From Roseovarius sp. (lineage in GTDB: Bacteria; Pseudomonadota; Alphaproteobacteria; Rhodobacterales; Rhodobacteraceae), in assembly GCA_023260815.1 (NCBI GenBank), contig JALQUE010000095.1, forward strand, positions 1 to 7,162: a DNA stretch of 7,162 nucleotides, written 5' to 3'. Positions 5,668-7,162 of the stretch are shown one piece after another; the first letter of the stretch is position 1; every line of letters begins with the position of its first letter. A model generated the notes under the pieces. It saw only the letters and a program-made list of their open reading frames with translations. It searched no databases and had not been told where the DNA came from. The translations under genes and the position numbers were made by a program.

Positions 5668-5671
5668 GGAG
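5668..5671 (+). promoter_or_regulatory. Ribosome binding site supporting a TTG start
   Basis: GGAG stands 7 bases before TTG 5679, the codon that begins a complete signal peptide. No in-frame ATG or GTG offers both a ribosome binding site and the basic N-region. Confidence 0.5.
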
Positions 5672-5678
5672 TTTGGAA

Positions 5679-6056
5679 TTGACCTTCAGAAAAAAGATTG
5701 CCCCTGTCATGATCGCCGTTGCGGCGGCGCTGGCCAGCCCGCTGGCGGCGCAGGATGTCACACCGTCCGAAATCACGGCCAGCACGGTGACCGACGCGCA
5801 GGTCGATGCGTTCGTCGAAGCGTTGATCGCCGTGGAGGCGGTGCGGGCGGATTACCTGCCGCAGATCCAGGAGCAGGCCGATGAGGCCGGTCAGAAGGCG
5901 CTGATCGAGGAGGCGAACACCGCCGCGATCGAGGCGGTGGGTGATGTCGAGAACATGACGCCTGAAGATTACGTGGCCATCGGACAGGCGGCGCAACAGA
6001 GTGAAGACCTGAACGCGCGCATCATGGCGCGGCTGGAGGCCGTGCGCGCGCAGTGA
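5679..6056 (+). CDS. Small exported DUF4168-like protein
   Basis: A 125-residue protein with a Sec signal peptide: basic TFRKK (2-6), a hydrophobic run to about residue 20, then LAA (22-24) before Gln25. The mature part is about 101 residues, acidic, Ala/Glu/Gln-rich and without cysteine or a membrane segment. It starts with a short linker, then VTDAQVDAFVEALIAVEAVR, then a long helical part with MTPEDYVAIGQAAQQSEDLN and ends ARLEAVRAQ. The pattern of an opening TDxQVxxFVxAxxxVxxxR and a closing PExYxxIxQAAQxDxxLxxR matches my memory of DUF4168, periplasmic helical proteins of unknown function. TTG 5679 is the start with a ribosome binding site and a full signal peptide; ATG 5709 would lose the basic residues, and ATG 5547 would add 44 unlikely residues. 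It is a single-gene unit: divergent from GNAT/deoD upstream and closed by the terminator downstream. Function unknown. Confidence 0.8.
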   Translation: MTFRKKIAPVMIAVAAALASPLAAQDVTPSEITASTVTDAQVDAFVEALIAVEAVRADYLPQIQEQADEAGQKALIEEANTAAIEAVGDVENMTPEDYVAIGQAAQQSEDLNARIMARLEAVRAQ

Positions 6057-6082
6057 CGCCCGGACGGCTGATATCGAGATGC

Positions 6083-6120
6083 AAAAAAAGGCCCTGCGGT
6101 GATCGACGCAGGGCCTTTTT
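6083..6120. terminator. Bidirectional intrinsic terminator between convergent genes
   Basis: GGCCCTGCG (6090-6098) pairs perfectly with CGCAGGGCC (6107-6115) around the 8-base loop GTGATCGA. A7 (6083-6089) precedes the stem and T5 (6116-6120) follows, so A-U pairs extend it to about 14 bp. Read on the plus strand it ends the DUF4168-like transcript with a 5-U tail. Read on the minus strand it ends the mutase transcript with a 7-U tail. It lies 26 bases after the plus-strand stop and 23 bases after the minus-strand stop, as expected for a shared terminator. Confidence 0.92.
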
Positions 6121-6143
6121 CATGGATCGAGGGCGGGCTTGAC

Positions 6144-7162
6144 CTATTCGGCGGCGACGGCCTGCGGATCGGCCAATGTCACGATGTCCATCATGATCGT
6201 GTTCAGTTCGAAATCCTTGGGCGTGTAGACGCGCGCAACGCCCATCGCCCTGAGCCGCCGTGCGTCTTCATCGGGGATGATGCCGCCGACGATCACCGGG
6301 ACATGGCCAAGGCCTGCGTCCTGCATGCGGTTCATCAGATCCTCGACCAGGGGGATATGCGAGCCTGACAGGATCGAGAGGCCAACCACATGGGCCTGAT
6401 CCTCGAGCGCGGAGCGCACGATTTCCTCGGGTGTGAGGCGGATGCCGTCATAACTGATGTCCATGCCGCAGTCGCGCGCGCGGAAGGCGATCTGTTCGGC
6501 GCCGTTGGAATGCCCGTCAAGACCGGGCTTGCCCACGAGGAATTTCAGGCGGCGCCCCAGCTTGTCGGAGACGGCGTTCACCGCCTCGCGGATGTCATCC
6601 AGACCTTCGGTCTTGTTCGAGGGGCTGCCCGACACGCCGGTGGGGCCGCGATATTCGCCGTGAACGGCGCGCATCTGGGCGGCCCATTCCCCGGTGGTGA
6701 CCCCGGCGCGGGCGGCGTCGATCGAGGCGGGCATGATGTTGCGCCCTTCCTGAGCGGCGGCGCGCAGGTCGGCCAACGCCTGTTTGACGGCGTCAGCGTC
6801 GCGCGCGGTCCGCCATGTGTTGAGGCGGTCCACCTGATCGGCCTCGACCGCGGGGTCGACCACCATGATGCCGCCATCCTCGCCCATCAGGGGGCTTGGT
6901 TCGCCTTCGGTCCATTTGTTGACGCCGACGACGATGGTCCCGTTGCGCTCGATCCGGTTCAGGCGGTCGGCGTTGCTGTCGACGAGGCGGGATTTCATGT
7001 ATTCGATCGCCGATACGGCGCCGCCCATGCTGTCGATATTGGCCAACTCGTGGCGCGCGCCGTTCTTGAGCACCTCGACCTTGGCATCGACTGCCGGGTT
7101 GCCCTCGAACAGGTCGTCGAATTCCAGAAGATCGGTCTCATAGGCGAGGATCTGCTGCATCC
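6144..7162 (-). CDS. ecm: Ethylmalonyl-CoA mutase (MeaA-type, B12-dependent), C-terminal part
   Basis: The gene runs off the window at its 5' end; about 339 C-terminal residues are visible, roughly half of a family protein of about 650-700 residues. The enzyme rearranges (2R)-ethylmalonyl-CoA to (2S)-methylsuccinyl-CoA with adenosylcobalamin, a step of the ethylmalonyl-CoA pathway for acetyl-CoA assimilation. The visible N-part is the end of the substrate-binding barrel and a linker (MGGAVSAIEYMKSRL, then VVGVNKWTEGE). The B12-binding domain follows: KPGLDGHSNGAEQIA holds Asp-x-His-x-x-Gly, with the cobalt-ligand His encoded at 6510-6512, then VVGLSILSGSHIPLV and VPVIVGGIIP, ending YTPKDFELNTIMMDIV. 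The linker and the LDGHSNG form fit MeaA/Ecm better than methylmalonyl-CoA mutase, which usually reads QDGHDRG. That choice is from memory of the families. The stop is TAG at 6144-6146, and the shared terminator lies just beyond. The ORF's first in-window ATG (7158-7160) is internal, not the start. Confidence 0.87.
   Translation of the reverse strand, partial: MQQILAYETDLLEFDDLFEGNPAVDAKVEVLKNGARHELANIDSMGGAVSAIEYMKSRLVDSNADRLNRIERNGTIVVGVNKWTEGEPSPLMGEDGGIMVVDPAVEADQVDRLNTWRTARDADAVKQALADLRAAAQEGRNIMPASIDAARAGVTTGEWAAQMRAVHGEYRGPTGVSGSPSNKTEGLDDIREAVNAVSDKLGRRLKFLVGKPGLDGHSNGAEQIAFRARDCGMDISYDGIRLTPEEIVRSALEDQAHVVGLSILSGSHIPLVEDLMNRMQDAGLGHVPVIVGGIIPDEDARRLRAMGVARVYTPKDFELNTIMMDIVTLADPQAVAAE

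Noticed and set aside
5547..5678. 44-residue N-terminal extension of the DUF4168-like protein from ATG 5547
   Set aside because: It would bury the signal peptide behind Trp/Pro/Arg-rich sequence and covers the inverted and tandem repeats.

Overview
The window looks like chromosomal DNA from an alphaproteobacterium of the Rhodobacteraceae (Roseobacter/Rhodobacter type). The DNA is GC-rich, with strong G/C preference at third codon positions. It carries a recognisable ethylmalonyl-CoA mutase gene, whose pathway replaces the glyoxylate shunt in many of these bacteria, and a LivM/LivF transporter subtype paired with a phenylacetate-CoA-ligase-like gene, a pairing I associate with this group. The genus cannot be fixed from sequence reading alone.

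Layout. (1) Positions 1-4197, plus strand: the 3' part of a branched-chain-amino-acid-type (HAAT) ABC transport operon. It holds the end of a LivM-like permease, a secreted substrate-binding protein, a LivF-like ATPase, and 14 bases further on a phenylacetate-CoA-ligase-like adenylating enzyme. The LivH- and LivG-like partners are not in the window and probably lie upstream. (2) Positions 4198-4327: a short convergent gap with no gene. (3) Positions 4328-5484, minus strand: a two-gene unit, a GNAT acetyltransferase followed after 8 bases by a DeoD-type purine nucleoside phosphorylase. (4) Positions 5485-5678: a divergent intergenic region with two inverted repeats and a perfect 11-bp tandem repeat. 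(5) Positions 5679-6056, plus strand: a small exported DUF4168-like protein, probably started by TTG. (6) Positions 6083-6120: a strong hairpin with A7 on one side and T5 on the other, a bidirectional terminator for two convergent genes. (7) Position 6144 to the window end, minus strand: the C-terminal half of a B12-dependent ethylmalonyl-CoA mutase, cut by the window edge.

How the genes work together. The first block reads as a capture, import and activation unit: the binding protein collects a small carboxylate or amino-acid-like solute, LivM/LivF and the missing partners import it, and the ligase-like enzyme may attach CoA to it. The substrate is unknown. The most notable point is that this enzyme lacks the canonical phosphate-binding Ser/Thr/Gly/Lys loop of PaaK-type ligases but keeps the A7 Asp, the A8 region and the C-terminal Lys. 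The purine phosphorylase/GNAT pair, the DUF4168 protein and the mutase look like ordinary housekeeping or core-metabolism genes unrelated to the transporter. I see no mobile element, CRISPR array, tRNA, rRNA or phage gene. The only candidate for something poorly described is the transporter plus divergent ligase.
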